This document shows positions 10,514 to 22,917 of a DNA stretch of 64,000 nucleotides, one piece after another. Numbering within the stretch: position 1 is the stretch's first letter; every line of letters begins with the position of its first letter. The DNA is from Cyclina sinensis. Taxonomy: Eukaryota; Mollusca; Bivalvia; Venerida; Veneridae. The DNA lies in NCBI GenBank assembly GCA_012932295.1, contig JAAONU010000002.1, forward strand, positions 17,335,388 through 17,399,387, read 5' to 3'. The translations under genes and the position numbers were made by a program. Under the pieces are notes generated by a model, which did no database searches, was not told the DNA's origin, and saw nothing but the letters and a program-made list of their open reading frames with translations.

Positions 10514-13500
10514 GAACTATTAACTCGTGTGTCCACAATATACCTTTTTATGTTGCTATCATTTATTTTTTCCTTTTCAACTAATCATTTTAATTTTCGA
10601 TTCACGGTTTCATAGGAAATAAAAAAACCCATAAAAACTGACAACAACATAATCATGCTGATAGAACAGGTTGGTCTGCTGGCCTTGAATGCTTCTCTTG
10701 AGTTAATAACAATGCTGAATGTTGCTTAGGTTAGAGGGAAAAAAAGACTTCTTAAAATACCCAGTCTTCATTTCCCGAATCTGTTGAAGGCGTTGGATTA
10801 AGAGTTGTCTCGCAAAAATGTCTAGTTTAGATAAACAATAAGAATTTACAATGTAAAGACTTTGTTCACTTTTTTCAGCTCGTATGATGAAGAATTTGTG
10901 AAACTGAACTGATGGCCAAACATGCCTTCAATAAAGACATATTTAAGTACCATGCTAGTCATAACATATCAAAAATATGTTTCACATTTATTTAATTGCA
11001 ATTCATAACAAAGGAAATAAAACTGCGACAGTAGAATCAATCATATTTTTATTGTTTTTAACAACCAAATCGACCAACGTGGTACAATCTGCACATGAGC
11101 AAACATCAAAAATAAATCGAGCTATGTTTAACATGAAGCGTAAACAACTGGCAATGACAATTCAGTGAAATTTATTGATGTCGGAAACAACATGTGAACA
11201 ATACTTTCAATAACTTTATCTCAGGAATGAGGTATATGTACGCTATTTGTGGGAAACTACGTCATTCAGAAACTATTTATCGAAATATCAAATACTTAAA
11301 TACATGGCGGAGTTGGTTCAGATTATAATTACTTTTACAAACCAGTATAAATTTGTTGTAAATGGTTTATAGCTGATCACAAAAATAGCTTCATTATTTG
11401 CATAAGAAATATGATATACTGTATGGATGCAAATTATTGACATTTTTCAGGAAGAAAATAGTTCACGTTTGATCTCTAGGAGTCTTTTTACCCTTTCTAA
11501 TTTCATATGTTTATGTAGGTTATTTATTTTTTTTCTTTTAAAGAATTTCACAACCTACCTGTCGGTTCAGATAACCATGAAGGTGTAATCAAGTGTAAAT
11601 ATATCTACAATAACAACTGCGAAGTAGTATTACATGCAGACAATCAGCCGTTTTGAACCATATTTTTCTACACATATTTAAGATTACGTCATCATCACTC
11701 ATATGAAATGCAACTAACATCAACTAAGATGCATGAAATATTTTTTAATTAGTAAATCATTTTTGCTACTCATACGTTTGCTCTAGGCCCCATCCTTTCT
11801 AGAAAACGATACAAGAAAACACAGAAAAAAATGAAAATCTATCCTTTATTTCAAACATCTAGACATGTGCATTTCTGTCAATATCAAGCATTACGTCTTG
11901 CAAGTGGAAATGGGTATAAATAAATAGAGAGAATAAGACAGACCGTCAAATGACCAATCATTTAAAAATACACCAAAAGGTAAGTCCTATTTTTAAGACT
12001 TCTCTCGGTGAAAACATGATTATCGGAAAGGGCAAATTTTATCACAGTTTATCAGACGTACCTCGTTATTAGGACCTAATCAAGCGTATATAAATATTAT
12101 TCTTACGGCAAAATATTATTCAAATCGTGTGCACGGAAACGTTTACACTCATTTGAGCCAGGGATGGTCAAAAACGATGTTAATTTCTAAACAATGTCGT
12201 TTCAATATGCACCGAAAAAAATGCTAGAAAAAAACAAACACAAACAAAAGCAAGATCTCGAATAAAAAATCACTGACACGGATACGAAAAAACCCATTTA
12301 CCCCCACAATCATAAACTAAGATAGTCAGTCATGCTTGAGTCGTGAAAAAATATAATTTTCATGTTCGAACATTTTGTTTCGTCACTTAATCTGCTTCTT
12401 GGAAAATAGGAAAACTATACTGTGTAAGGGTGCTCTAGGTCGGCTACCTTAGTTTCACAGGTAAAAACTGATTTATGAACATTTATTTCAAGATTTGAGA
12501 TTAGCTTTTAAAAACTCCAAAAATCAAGAAATGAGATCACGGAAACCACAGCATAGTCCGATCGAGTGTTTAATAGCAAATATTGATATTTTTGGGTGTA
12601 AATCTTTGGAAGATTTTTTTAAGTTCTTATGAAAACTATGAATCTAAAGCTTAAAGAATACACTCGATTTTTATAATTGTGGTCGACAGTATTTTCTAAG
12701 AACACTATCAGCCTTTTTGCCATGTTGTGTTAAAACGTGGAAAAAATATGGAATTTTTTGTCTCAACCGTCCGACGAGGCAAAAACACGGCAACACGGAA
12801 GCTTGTCGCATTCACCAGCTTGTCCTACTACGCACACATGTGACGTAGTAATTTGTTGACATCGTATTTTTGCATTCATACCTGCCAGCTGAAGGTACGA
12901 AGGTTTCTACAACGCGTTTTCGAAAATGCTGATCAGTCGTGTTTTCGTTTTGGTGGTTGGCGGACCAAAATTTCGATATTTAAAGGCGAAACAAGAAAAT
13001 ATTTTGTCGCGCCGCCGTGTATGTAATTATCGCGTGGTGTCTTGTTTTTTCTTTGGTCTTGTTTTTGCGCTTTCGCCCTGACGTCATCGGAGGCAAAGAC
13101 ACAACAAAGCAGCGTATCCTCGACTTCGTTTTTTTCCAGGCAAAATCACATGGCAGAAATTAGCCACCATAATCAGCACTAAAACATGCCGTGTTTAGAG
13201 AGGGATAGACTGCCGGTCATCTTACGTTAGAATTACATCGTATACTGTCTGTTCCAATTAGCCTATCAGAAAAAAATGTGGTAGATAAACAGGGACAACG
13301 TATGCAAATAGGCTCATAAATTGTTGGTAAATGGCGTAGATAAATCAAATGAGAGGCTTCTTCCTAAGACAGTTATTATAAATATGTAAACATCATTACA
13401 TCATTCTATGCAAGGATTTGTTTTTTCTTTTTTTTCTGGTTTACTTGCGTATATTAAGTATTCAGCTAGCAGCCATAATATACCATAATGTCAGTAGGCA

Positions 13501-14839
13501 TAACATTTTCAAATGTTAAGTAATCACTTTAAGTAAAAATATAATTAAGTTATGTAAATAAAAAGAACTCGGTTAAGGTAACGAAGAAAAGCTATTTCAT
13601 TGGCCTAAATATCTTTTCTTGCAAAACCATGAAGTTTATGTTTCGCTCCTTTCCTGAGAAAGCATATTGTTAAATAATAATAGTAAATATGTAATGGCGA
13701 TTGAATTCTCCGGAGCAAGCAGACCCATGTTGTCTATACACAGTGGGTCTTCTTCCACTGAAACTGAAAACAAAAGGAGGACAATAAGTTAACAGGGAAT
13801 TATCTGTGCATAGTTTGATACACAGAGGCTAGCGCAGTGTGGGGATGTTGTTTTACGATTGATTGTGACCTAAAATAAAGATACAAGCATGGACCCTGTA
13901 TATCAAGTAGTTATCACTGACAAGGGGATACACTCGAGAGATGTCATTTTTACAACTCTCTGTCATCAAAATGTTGTATTTCTTCTACGTATAATCAAAT
14001 GCTTAAAACCTTACTGTCAACTTTAAGATATTGAATCTCTCTACCAAAAATACATTACCTTTTTTTTCTTGTGTGAATCCCACTTTCAGAACATTACCCA
14101 AAAACTTAATCAGATCGTTCTACTTTCGCTTCGTTGGTCGTGAAGTCGCAACAGTGTTTTTCACCTGTAAATTAGATCTTTTATCGAAAAGAAACGCAAC
14201 TAACTGCATGCATTCATTCAATAACCTAATTATCTGTCACTCACCGGTATAACTATAATGATTGCTCTCAGTTAACTAGCAAACACAACAATTATATTCT
14301 TATCCTAATCGTTTTGGTTTGTTAATGCCAAAACGGTCACGTGACACTGTATAGTGCACGACGTTTCATTGGATGATGCCGCACATAATAATGGTACCCG
14401 GAGCTCTCTATACGGCAAGTGGTTTAGAAGGGCTCAACATAAACATTGCACAATTAGCGGCTGAAATTTAAAAAAAAAAGATGTTTTCTCTTCCAGATTG
14501 TTGCTGCTTGCATGGAAAAATGAGTGTAAAACATCAGAAAAGCACTTGAATTTCTATGGTTATGGCAAAATATGTGCCAAAATTACTCAAAGGGACATAC
14601 TGATTAATAATCAGAGCACCACTAGGCGTATCATATTCCCGAAGTGTGTTTTCTTCTAATTATTGATGCATTTGTGATATAAGGGAGGAAACCTTAGGCT
14701 TTGGAAGTAAATGATTTGCTTTTAAATTTAGATTTTATCTGAATTTAATGTTTTATAATTTGTGTAAATGTCAGTCTTCAAAAGTTATTATGTTCATGCT
14801 AATGATGTATGGTTATCACGTTATTGTGCAGAAATACTG
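10514..14839. other. 4.3-kb unannotated AT-rich region
   Basis: I find no convincing exon, RNA gene or tandem repeat. The only departure in composition is 12740-13150, which is richer in CG dinucleotides (for example GTCGCGCCGCCGTG near 13006 and GACGTCATCGGAGGC near 13081) and could be an unmethylated regulatory or first-exon region, but no coding start is supported. Confidence 0.4.
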
Positions 14840-15775
14840 ATTGTTTAGTTGACTGTGACCTTGACCTTTTATGTACTTACCCCCGAACTGTAAACGTGTC
14901 ATGTAATCAATGATGGCAAATCATCCTAAGAAGTTTGAAGTCTGTATGGGAAGTAGTTGCCAAGTTATACAGCAGAAATGCTTTTCAGTGTTTAGGTCAA
15001 TGTGACCTGACATCTGACCTACTGATCCTAAGATGTATGGGAGTCATTTTCGTAATGTAATCAAGTCATCATATGAAGTTTAAAGTCTGTAAGGCAAATG
15101 GTTATAACGTTTTACAGCGGAAACAGTTTTCAGTGCTTCAGTCAGTGTGACCTTGACCTTTGACCTTCTGACCCTTAATTCAATAGGGGTCATTAACCCC
15201 ATGTTTGCAACCATTACATGAATTTTGAAGTCTCTATAACATATGGTTGTCGAGTTAGAGTGTAAATAATTCTAAACATGTGACCTTGACCATTTGACAT
15301 ACTGACCCCCAAAATATATATAAAGATTATCCACTCAATGTGTGCAATCATGATATAAAGTTTGATGTCTCTACAACAAATGATTATCAAGTTACATGGC
15401 GGAAATGATTTTCAATATTTAGGTCACTGTGACTTTGACCTTTGATAATTTCGACTCCAATTTCAATAGGAATCATCCACACAGTGTGGGCAATAATCAT
15501 AAGTTGACGACTGTTGACAAAAGAATGCTGAAGTTATCCTCGGGAAACCAAATTGGTATCGGATGCACGGACAATGACTTTAAAAATTTAGGTATCGTGA
15601 CCTTGACCTTTGCGCTACTGGCCCCAAAATCGATAGGGCCATGCACATAAATGTGGGCAATTATCGTATGAAGTTAAAAGACTCTTTTAAGTTATCTTCT
15701 GGAAACCAAATTGCTAACAGACGAACTGACGCCAAGGACAATAACATAATATGCCCGTTAGGGCATATAAAAGGG
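14840..15775 (-). repeat. AGGTCA-type degenerate array, reverse orientation
   Basis: GTGACCTTGACCTTTGACC-like blocks recur near 14858, 15003, 15150, 15282, 15431 and 15600 (spacing 132-169), separated by conserved TGAAGTCTGTAAGGCAAATGG-like and GTTATACAGCGGAAA-like blocks. The array ends in a perfect hairpin TATGCCCGTTAGGGCATA (15752-15769). Confidence 0.7.
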
Positions 15776-18135
15776 AGATACTGAGGAAGAAGAGGGATTT
15801 ACTGAACTTGATCTTGAAGGGGATTTGTCTCGCTCTATAAGAAAAGGGGCTTGAGACCGGACTTTTGGTACTCTTGTACTCGCCCTGTTTGAAATCGCTC
15901 CTTTATGCATTTATGTGTTGGAGAAAATTCTAATTAAAACTACAAATTTTTGTCAAGAAATCCAACTACACCGCAGCCATAAATGTGTCTCATGTGATCA
16001 AAAAATTCGAAAAAAGATAATGCAAAGTGTCATAAATTCAAAATATAAAGGCAATTTAACATTACAAAATGGTTATGTTATCTAATGGCAAATGTTCATT
16101 GACTGTTATAAATGGGATCAACAGAATTGTTAACAGGTGCACAGAAACTTGTCAAGTGAACATAACTTGGCTGCCAATCAGCAAAAAATGAGGAATCACT
16201 GCTGAAGAAGTCCTTAATTCTGAAATGCTTAATGGGACAGTATTAAAACTCTTTAGGTGAAAAAGGTCAATTTCTAAATGATGTGATAGAGCTTCTTGAA
16301 AACACCTCTATGTTTCAATTTCCCGTAACATGAGGTCAATAACATTTCTGAGTGACCCAAGACTACTGGCAAACACTGCAGGCAGTCTGAATGGTTTTTA
16401 GCATGGGGGTAGTTTAGACAATACCACTGAGAAAGGAAATCCTAAAGTGCTTATGTCGTCGCAGTGTGATGGGGACATCCAGGCATGTGTTTAACGGCTT
16501 CTGCTCTTATGCCAAAGTGTTCTGGTAGTGTCAAACACTATTTTTGTCAAACCTGGTTTAATTCAGTCAGATGTCATAGACAATGTCTTTAACCCAACAA
16601 AAGTCAATACACATCTGGGCAAACACAAAATCCTAATACTTTCCAGTATTGAACAACAACCAATAACAATTTTGTGGGCAGAATGTAATATCAAGGAAGT
16701 CTAATGCTGGAAATCCGACTGCAAATGTTCCTTTTACTGTGGAGATAAAACAACAAGCACGGAAGACAAAGCTTGACAGCACCAGTTGTAGCACCAGCAT
16801 TAAATTTAATTCATGGTCTTTTCTGTCTGGCTGGCATAACACATTGAAAAATACATTCAGTTAATGTATTATATTGTCTCTCTAAACTGGATACACCTAA
16901 CAACTAAAAAATCTTTGGTATGGATTGTGTTCATTATTGAGGCTTTTTATTGTACATGTACAACCATTAAATGATATACAGATAATGCCCAGTAATAATA
17001 AATAAACAGTAAAATGTTTATATATCATATTCAAAGGAATTTGTTCAAATGATGATTGCCATGAGTCAGAAAGTACAAACTATTTATCTGTAATTATTAC
17101 AACTTGTTAAGTCAGATGGAAGTGATTTAGATGCCTCTTTCATGAAATCTCTTACAGAGTGAGGTGGAGGAATGATGTATCTAGGGTGGTAGTTTATGAC
17201 CCTGAGAACAGATTGTTGTTGTTTACCCTGGGAACTGCTACACCAAATTGTCCATATCGGGAAATGTCACTGCAGTCAATCTCAAATCTGAAATATGCAT
17301 AATTTGCAGCAAATTATAATCATTCTGACATTCCCTTCAAATAAAGCATGTGCAAGGAACATCAGACCAAAACTTCACAAAATTTTTGTGCATCTTCAGA
17401 ATGGTGACAAAGTATTTCCATTTACTGAAAGGTAGAGTACAGGGAAGTAGCAGCAGTTACTAAATTTTGAGTGTGAAAAAAATAGTGTATTCAAAAACAC
17501 GTTTTGTAACTTAAATATCAGGCTAAAAAGGTGCAGGCCTGGACGGTATAGCATCAGATTGTCAATCCATGGGTTCCTTATTCAAACCTCAAGAAGGCCA
17601 TCAAAATTTCACTCTGACTGATCGTGGACACTGCATCTAAAGGTCAATTTCCCTCACCTCTTATTCAAGTGAGAAAGCAGTCAGTTACTTGATGAAAGAT
17701 TGGTTTGTTAACTGGTCTGATACCCAGTAACACATGTTCGGTAGATTTACTGCCAGGCCATGACCACAGATGTTGAAACTGGCATTAAACCGCAATAAAC
17801 AAAAAACAGTCCCAGTAACAGCTGAGTTTTTAATGGCCTGCCTTAAGAATATATGTCAGTAAAATTTCTTGATATATACCTTTATATTTTGTTATAATTG
17901 TGTAAGTTTATAAACAATATAATGTTTATAAGTTAACTGCATTTAAAGAACATTTTAAACAATTTTGTTTACTATCTTTCCAAGAAGTCTAGGTAGTTTC
18001 ACAAATAATAAGGGCAGTTCATTTTTTTTATTTTGAAATCACTAAAAATGGTGGCCAGCATGATGAAAGATGGGCTGATTAAGCCACTCAATCTGTAAGC
18101 ACAGCTGAATGTGACGTTATGCTTTTAAATATTTA
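15776..18135. other. Unannotated stretch with one SINE
   Basis: No gene is supported. It contains the SINE listed at 17525-17811 and otherwise AT-rich sequence up to the left end of the 49-bp palindromic array. Confidence 0.4.
17525..17811 (+). mobile_element. tRNA-derived SINE (bivalve type), degenerate
   Basis: The head GGCCTGGACGGTATAGCATC and the following CAATCCATGGGTTC resemble a decayed tRNA-derived promoter (D-arm and T-arm). The tail, GATGTTGAAACTGGCATTAA followed by ACCGCAATAAACAAAAAAC, matches the 3' end I associate with mollusc SINEs of the RUDI type. That family name is from memory and needs a library search. Confidence 0.5.
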
Positions 18136-20199
18136 ATGAACGTGAAGTTGGCACATAGATCGAAGCTCTACATCCAGCTCTGCAATCTTATATCAATGCA
18201 GAGCTGGGTCGCAGCTCTACATCCAGCTCTGCATCTTATATCACTGCAGAGCTGGGTCGCAGCTCTACATCCAGCTCTGCAATCTTATATCATTGCAGAG
18301 CTGGTTCGCAGCTCTACATCCAGCTCTGCGAATCTTATATCATTGCAGAGCTGGGTCGCAGCTCTACATCCAGCTCTGCAATCTTATAATTGCAGAGCTG
18401 GGTCGCAGCTCTACATCTAGCTCTGCAATCTTATATCATTGCAGAGCTGGGTCGCAGCTCTACATCCAGCTCTGCAATCTATATATGCAGAGCTGGGTCG
18501 CAGCTCTACATCCAGCTCTGCAATCTTATATCATTGCAGAGCTGGGTCGCAGCTCTACATCCAGCTCTGCAATCTTATATCATTGCAGAGCTGGTCGCAG
18601 CTCTACATCCAGCTCTGCATCTTATATCATTGCAGAGCTGGGTCGCAGCTCTACATCCAGCTCTGCAATCTTATATCATGCAGAGCTGGGTCGCAGCTCT
18701 ACATCCAGCTCTGCAATCTTATATCATTGCAGAGCTGGGTCGCAGCTCTACATCCAGCTCTGCAATCTTATATCATTGCAGCTGGGTCGCAGCTTACATC
18801 CAGCTATGCAATCTTATATATTACAGACCTACATCCAGCTCTGCAATCTTATATCATTGCAGAGCTGGGTCGCAGCTCTACATCCAGCTCTGCAATCTTA
18901 TATCATTGCAGAGCTGGGTCGCAGCTCTACATCCAGCTCTGCAATCTTATATCATTGCAGAGCTGGGTCGCAGCTCTACATCCAGCTCTGCAATCTTATA
19001 ATTGCAGAGCTGGGTCGCAGCTCTACATCTAGCTCTGCAATCTTATAATTGCAGAGCTGGGTCGCAGCTCTACATCCAGCTCTGCAATCTTATATCATGC
19101 AGAGCTGGGTCGCAGCTCTACATCCAGCTCTGCAATCTTATATCATTGCAGACTGGGTCGCAGCTCTACATCCAGCTCTGCAATCTTATATCATTGCAGA
19201 GCTGGTCGCAGCTCTACATCCAGCTCTGCAATCTTATATCATTGCAGAGCTGGGTCGCAGCTCTACATCCAGCTCTGCAATCTTATATTGCAGAGCTGGG
19301 TCGCAGCTCTACATCCAGCTCTGCAATCTTATATCATTGCAGAGCTGGGTCGCAGCTCTACATCCAGCTCTGCAATCTTATATCATTGCAGAGCTGGGTC
19401 GCAGCTCTACATCCAGCTCTGCAATCTTATATAATTCAGACCTACATCCAGCTCTGCAATCTTATATCATGCAGAGCTGGGTCGCAGCTCTACATCCAGC
19501 TCTGCAATCTTATATCATTGCAGAGCTGGGTCGCAGCTCTACATCCAGCTCTGCAATCTTATAATTGCAGAGCTGGGTCGCAGCTCTCATCTAGCTCTGC
19601 AATCTTATATATTGCAGAGCTGGGTCGCAGCTCTACATCTAGCTCTGCAATCTTATATCATTGCAGAGCTGGGTCGCAGCTCTACATCCAGCTCTGCATC
19701 TTATATCATTGCAGAGCTGGGTCGCAGCTCTACATCCAGCTCTGCAATCTTATAATTGCAGAGCTGGGTCGCAGCTCTACATCTAGCTCTGCAATCTTAT
19801 ATCATTGCAGAGCTGGGTCGCAGCTCTACATCTAGCTCTGCAATCTTATATCATTGCAGAGCTGGGTCGCAGCTCTACATCCAGCTCTGCAATCTTATAT
19901 TGCAGAGCTGGGTCGCAGCTCTACATCCAGCTCTGCAATCTTATATCATTGCAGAGCTGGGTCGCAGCTCTACATCCAGCTCTGCAATCTTATATCATTG
20001 CAGAGCTGGGTCGCAGCTCTACATCTGCTCTGCAATCTTATATCATTGCAGAGCTGGGTCGCAGCTCTACATCCAGCTCTGCAATCTTATATCATTGCAT
20101 AGCTGGGTCGCAGCTTACATCCAGCTCTGCAATCTTATTAACTTCAGCCTACATCCAGCTCTGCAATCTTATATCATTGCAGAGCTGGGTCGCAGTTCT
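18136..20199 (+). mobile_element. Left part of a 49-bp palindromic foldback element (right end missing)
   Basis: A 27-bp terminal sequence (18136-18162; ATGAACGTGAAGTTGGCACA and seven more bases) is identical to the left TIR of the complete element at 20231. It is followed by about 42 head-to-tail 49-bp monomers. The array stops abruptly at about 20199 against TTCTGTCATAAGGCC of a dispersed repeat, with no spacer, reverse arm or right TIR. Each monomer holds a perfect inverted repeat GCAGAGCTGG...CCAGCTCTGC. Because 49 = 3x16+1, all three frames read the same repeating peptide in turn; the long translations here are artefacts. Confidence 0.8.
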
Positions 20200-20230
20200 G
20201 TCATAAGGCCTTTATTATGACCAATATCTA
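20200..20230 (+). repeat. Left remnant of a dispersed repeat split by the foldback element
   Basis: TTCTGTCATAAGGCCTTTAT and TATGACCAATATCTA match 9849-9877 and 9993-10012 of the large element at 7050-10145. The sequence resumes at 22918 after the insertion. The last nine bases (20222-20230, CAATATCTA) are the left target-site duplication. Confidence 0.8.
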
Positions 20231-20257
20231 ATGAACGTGAAGTTGGCACATAGATCG
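20231..20257 (+). repeat. Left TIR of foldback element B
   Basis: It begins ATGAACGTGAAGTTGGCACA and ends in TAGATCG. It is identical to 18136-18162 and to the reverse complement of 22891-22917. Confidence 0.95.
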
Positions 20258-20720
20258 AAGCTCTACATCCAGCTCTGCAATCTTATATCATTGCAGAGCT
20301 GGGTCGCAGCTCTACATCCAGCTCTGCAATCTATCATGCAGAGCTGGGTCGCAGCTCTACATCCAGCTCTGCAATCTTATATCATGCAGAGCTGGGTCGC
20401 AGCTCTACATCCAGCTCTGCAATCTTATATCATTGCAGAGCTGGTTCGCAGCTCTACATCCAGCTCTGCGATCTTATATCATTGCAGAGCTGGGTCGCAG
20501 CTCTACATCCAGCTCTGCAATCTTATAATTGCAGAGCTGGGTTGCAGCTCTACCTCTAGCTCTGCAATCTTATATCATTGCAGAGCTGGGTCGCAGCTCT
20601 ACACCCAGCTCTGCAATCTAATATCATTGCATAGCTGGGTCGTAGATCTACATCTAGCTCTGAAATCTTATATCATTGCAGAGCTGGGTCGCAGCTCTAC
20701 ATCCAGCTCTGCAATCTTAT
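20258..20720 (+). repeat. 49-bp palindromic satellite, left arm
   Basis: About nine monomers, each a stem GCAGAGCTGG / CCAGCTCTGC around a 15-base loop, then an AATCTTATATCATT linker. The last two to three monomers before the spacer carry more substitutions than the outer ones. Confidence 0.9.
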
Positions 20721-21689
20721 GTATTAAGAATCAAAGGTTCGATCACTGGAATGAGTGTTAATTTCTCTGTGACGATTGATCTCGAACGTTTTGCCTTAAG
20801 GTCATTCGTCTCTCACCACTGTCTCAGACTCATGTTAGAGACAGTGGAGAAAGTCATTCATTTGTGGAGAAATTGATACTTGCTGGTTAGATATAAAGGA
20901 AAAATCATAAACAACCAATAAAACAAACAGTTCATGAATTCTGTCAAAAATGTTACAACAGAGCAGTAAATAATTTTGCTCATAGCATCAAAAACAAACA
21001 CTATAACATTTTTTTGGTGAATTTAAACCATACTTTAAAAATATGCGCGCCGCTTTTGATGCTTGCATCAAAACTAATCTTTTACGCACTTTGTATTCAT
21101 AGCCATAGCTAGTGTATACTTCTTGTTTTAATGCATTCCTTCTTGAGCGCATCTGTCTCTCATCTTATTGTAATCTTGAAAATAATGCACTTGACTTTGC
21201 ATGTCGTTTCAACACGACTCAGTTGCTCGTTAAATGTACTACGATATACTACGTAGCATTTCTTTGGATCGAGATAAAAAAACGAATCCAATGTTTATGT
21301 TTTTCTTATACGGAATACATTACTTTTAAACATGTATAACCTCTTTTCCACCGTAGTGACAAGGTAGCAAGAAAGCAGGGAAAAGATCAAAGTTCCCCTT
21401 GCAGATATGAGAAAATCAAACATTTCTTTGCAAGAGCCGCCAAAAGTGTAAATAGACCTACATAACTGTACATGAAAAGTAGACAAAACTGAAACAAGTT
21501 CTATCCTTCCAGTTTTTGTTTCTGTATAATAATAACACCATTACAAATCTATTTGGTCAAATAACTATGCTCATCTGAAACGTCATTAAGATAACGCTCT
21601 ACAGTGAAGATATACTGAAATACCATTAAAATTTTGCAGACCTAATTGAAACTGAATAATGAATATGTAAAAAGAAGTAAAAACAAATG
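20721..21689. other. Spacer of foldback element B
   Basis: About 970 bases between the two arms, without recognisable coding sequence or repeats. ORFs here are short and lack recognisable motifs. I see no transposase domain. Confidence 0.6.
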
Positions 21690-22890
21690 TTTGAAGAGCT
21701 CGTTGTCTACGACCCAGCACTGCAATGAAAAAAAGACTGCAGATCTAGATGTAGAGCTGAGATCCAGCACTGCAGTGAAACAAGATTGCAGACCTAGATG
21801 TCGATCTACGACCCAGCTCTGCACTTATGTTAGATAACAGAGCTAGATATCTATAAACGATCAACCTCTGCACTTTTGTTAAATTGCAACCAGATGTCGA
21901 ACTACGACACAGTTCTCCTAGAGCAAAGATACAAGATTAGTGTGCTATATTTAGATATTATACCCAGATCTGTATTGATCATAGATTGCAAATTTAGATG
22001 TCGATAGCCTAAATTAAGAGCTGTAAATCAGCTTTGCAATGATAATAATAATGCAGAGCTAGTTGTCGATCTATGATCCAGCTCTGCAATGATATAAGAA
22101 TGCAGAGCTGGATGTAGAGCTGCGACACAGCTCTGCAATGATATAAGATTGCAGAGCTACATGTAGAGCTGCGACCGTGCTATGCAATGATATAAGATTG
22201 CAGAGCTGGATGTAGAGCTGCAACCCAGCTCTGCAATGATATAAGATTGCAGAGCTGGATGTAGAGCTGCGACCCAGCTCTGCAATGATATAAGATTGCA
22301 GAGCTAGATGTAGATCTACGACCCAGCTATGCAATAATATAAGATTGCAGAGCTGGATGTAGAGCTGCGACCCAGCTCTGCAATGATACAAGATAGCAGA
22401 GCTGGATGTAGAGCTGCGACCCAGCTCTGCAGAGCTGGATGTAGAGCTGCGACCTAGGTCTGTAATTATAAAAGATTGCATAGTTGGATGTAAGTGTGCG
22501 ACCCAGTTCTGCAATGATATAAGATTGCAGAGCTGGATGTTTAGCTGCGTCCCAGCTCTGCAATGATATAAGTTTGCAGAGCTGGATGTAGATCTACGAC
22601 CCAGCTCTGCAATGATATAAGATTGCAGAGCTGGGTGTAGAGCTGCGACCCAGGTCTGCAATGATATAAGATTGCAGAGCTGGATGTAGAGCTGCGACCC
22701 AGCTCTGCAATGATATAAGATTGCAGAGCTAGATGTAGATCTACGAGGCAGCTCTGCAATGATATAAGTTTGCAGAGCTGGATGTAAATCTACGACCCAG
22801 CTCTGCAATTATATAAGATTGCAGAGCTGGATGTAGAGCATCGACCCAGCTCTGCAATGATATAAGATCGCAGAGCTAGATGTAGAGCTG
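21690..22890 (-). repeat. 49-bp palindromic satellite, right arm (inverted)
   Basis: Reverse-oriented monomers (GCAGAGCTGGATGTAGAGCT, then GCGACCCAGCTCTGC). They are near-canonical from 22890 down to about 22066, then increasingly decayed to 21690, where only GATGTAGAGCTGAGATCCAG-like pieces remain. The right arm mainly uses the WCATCTAG/WCATCCAG variants seen in the left arm. Confidence 0.9.
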
Positions 22891-22917
22891 CGATCTATGT
22901 GCCAACTTCACGTTCAT
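22891..22917 (-). repeat. Right TIR of foldback element B
   Basis: Perfect reverse complement of 20231-20257, followed outward by the duplicated target CAATATCTA (22918-22926). Confidence 0.95.

Larger units (their letters stand above)
20231..22917. mobile_element. Foldback transposon B: 27-bp TIRs, 49-bp palindromic arms, 9-bp TSD
   Basis: The left TIR (20231-20257) and right TIR (22891-22917) are perfect 27-bp inverted repeats. Each is followed inward by 49-bp palindromic monomers: about nine in the left arm (20258-20720) and about seventeen in inverted orientation in the right arm (~22066-22890), with older degenerate monomers continuing to about 21690. A ~970-bp spacer between the arms has no supported ORF, so the element is non-autonomous. 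CAATATCTA is duplicated at 20222-20230 and 22918-22926. Drosophila FB and sea-urchin TU foldback elements are known to have long inverted arms of short tandem repeats, and FB makes 9-bp duplications; the analogy is inference. Confidence 0.85.

Noticed and set aside
12740..13150. CpG-richer patch as a gene promoter
   Set aside because: No transcript start, coding exon or motif can be supported from sequence alone, so only the composition is recorded.
18163..20720. CRISPR-like array (palindromic repeats with short separators)
   Set aside because: The separators are constant (AATCTTATATCATT), not unique spacers, and the genome is eukaryotic with introns.
18136..20761. Overlapping ORFs of 133-277 codons with AELGRSSTSSSA / QSWVAALHPALQS repeats
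   Set aside because: They are the same peptide read in rotating frames because the 49-base monomer advances the frame by one. Indels between monomers break them. They are satellite translation, not genes.
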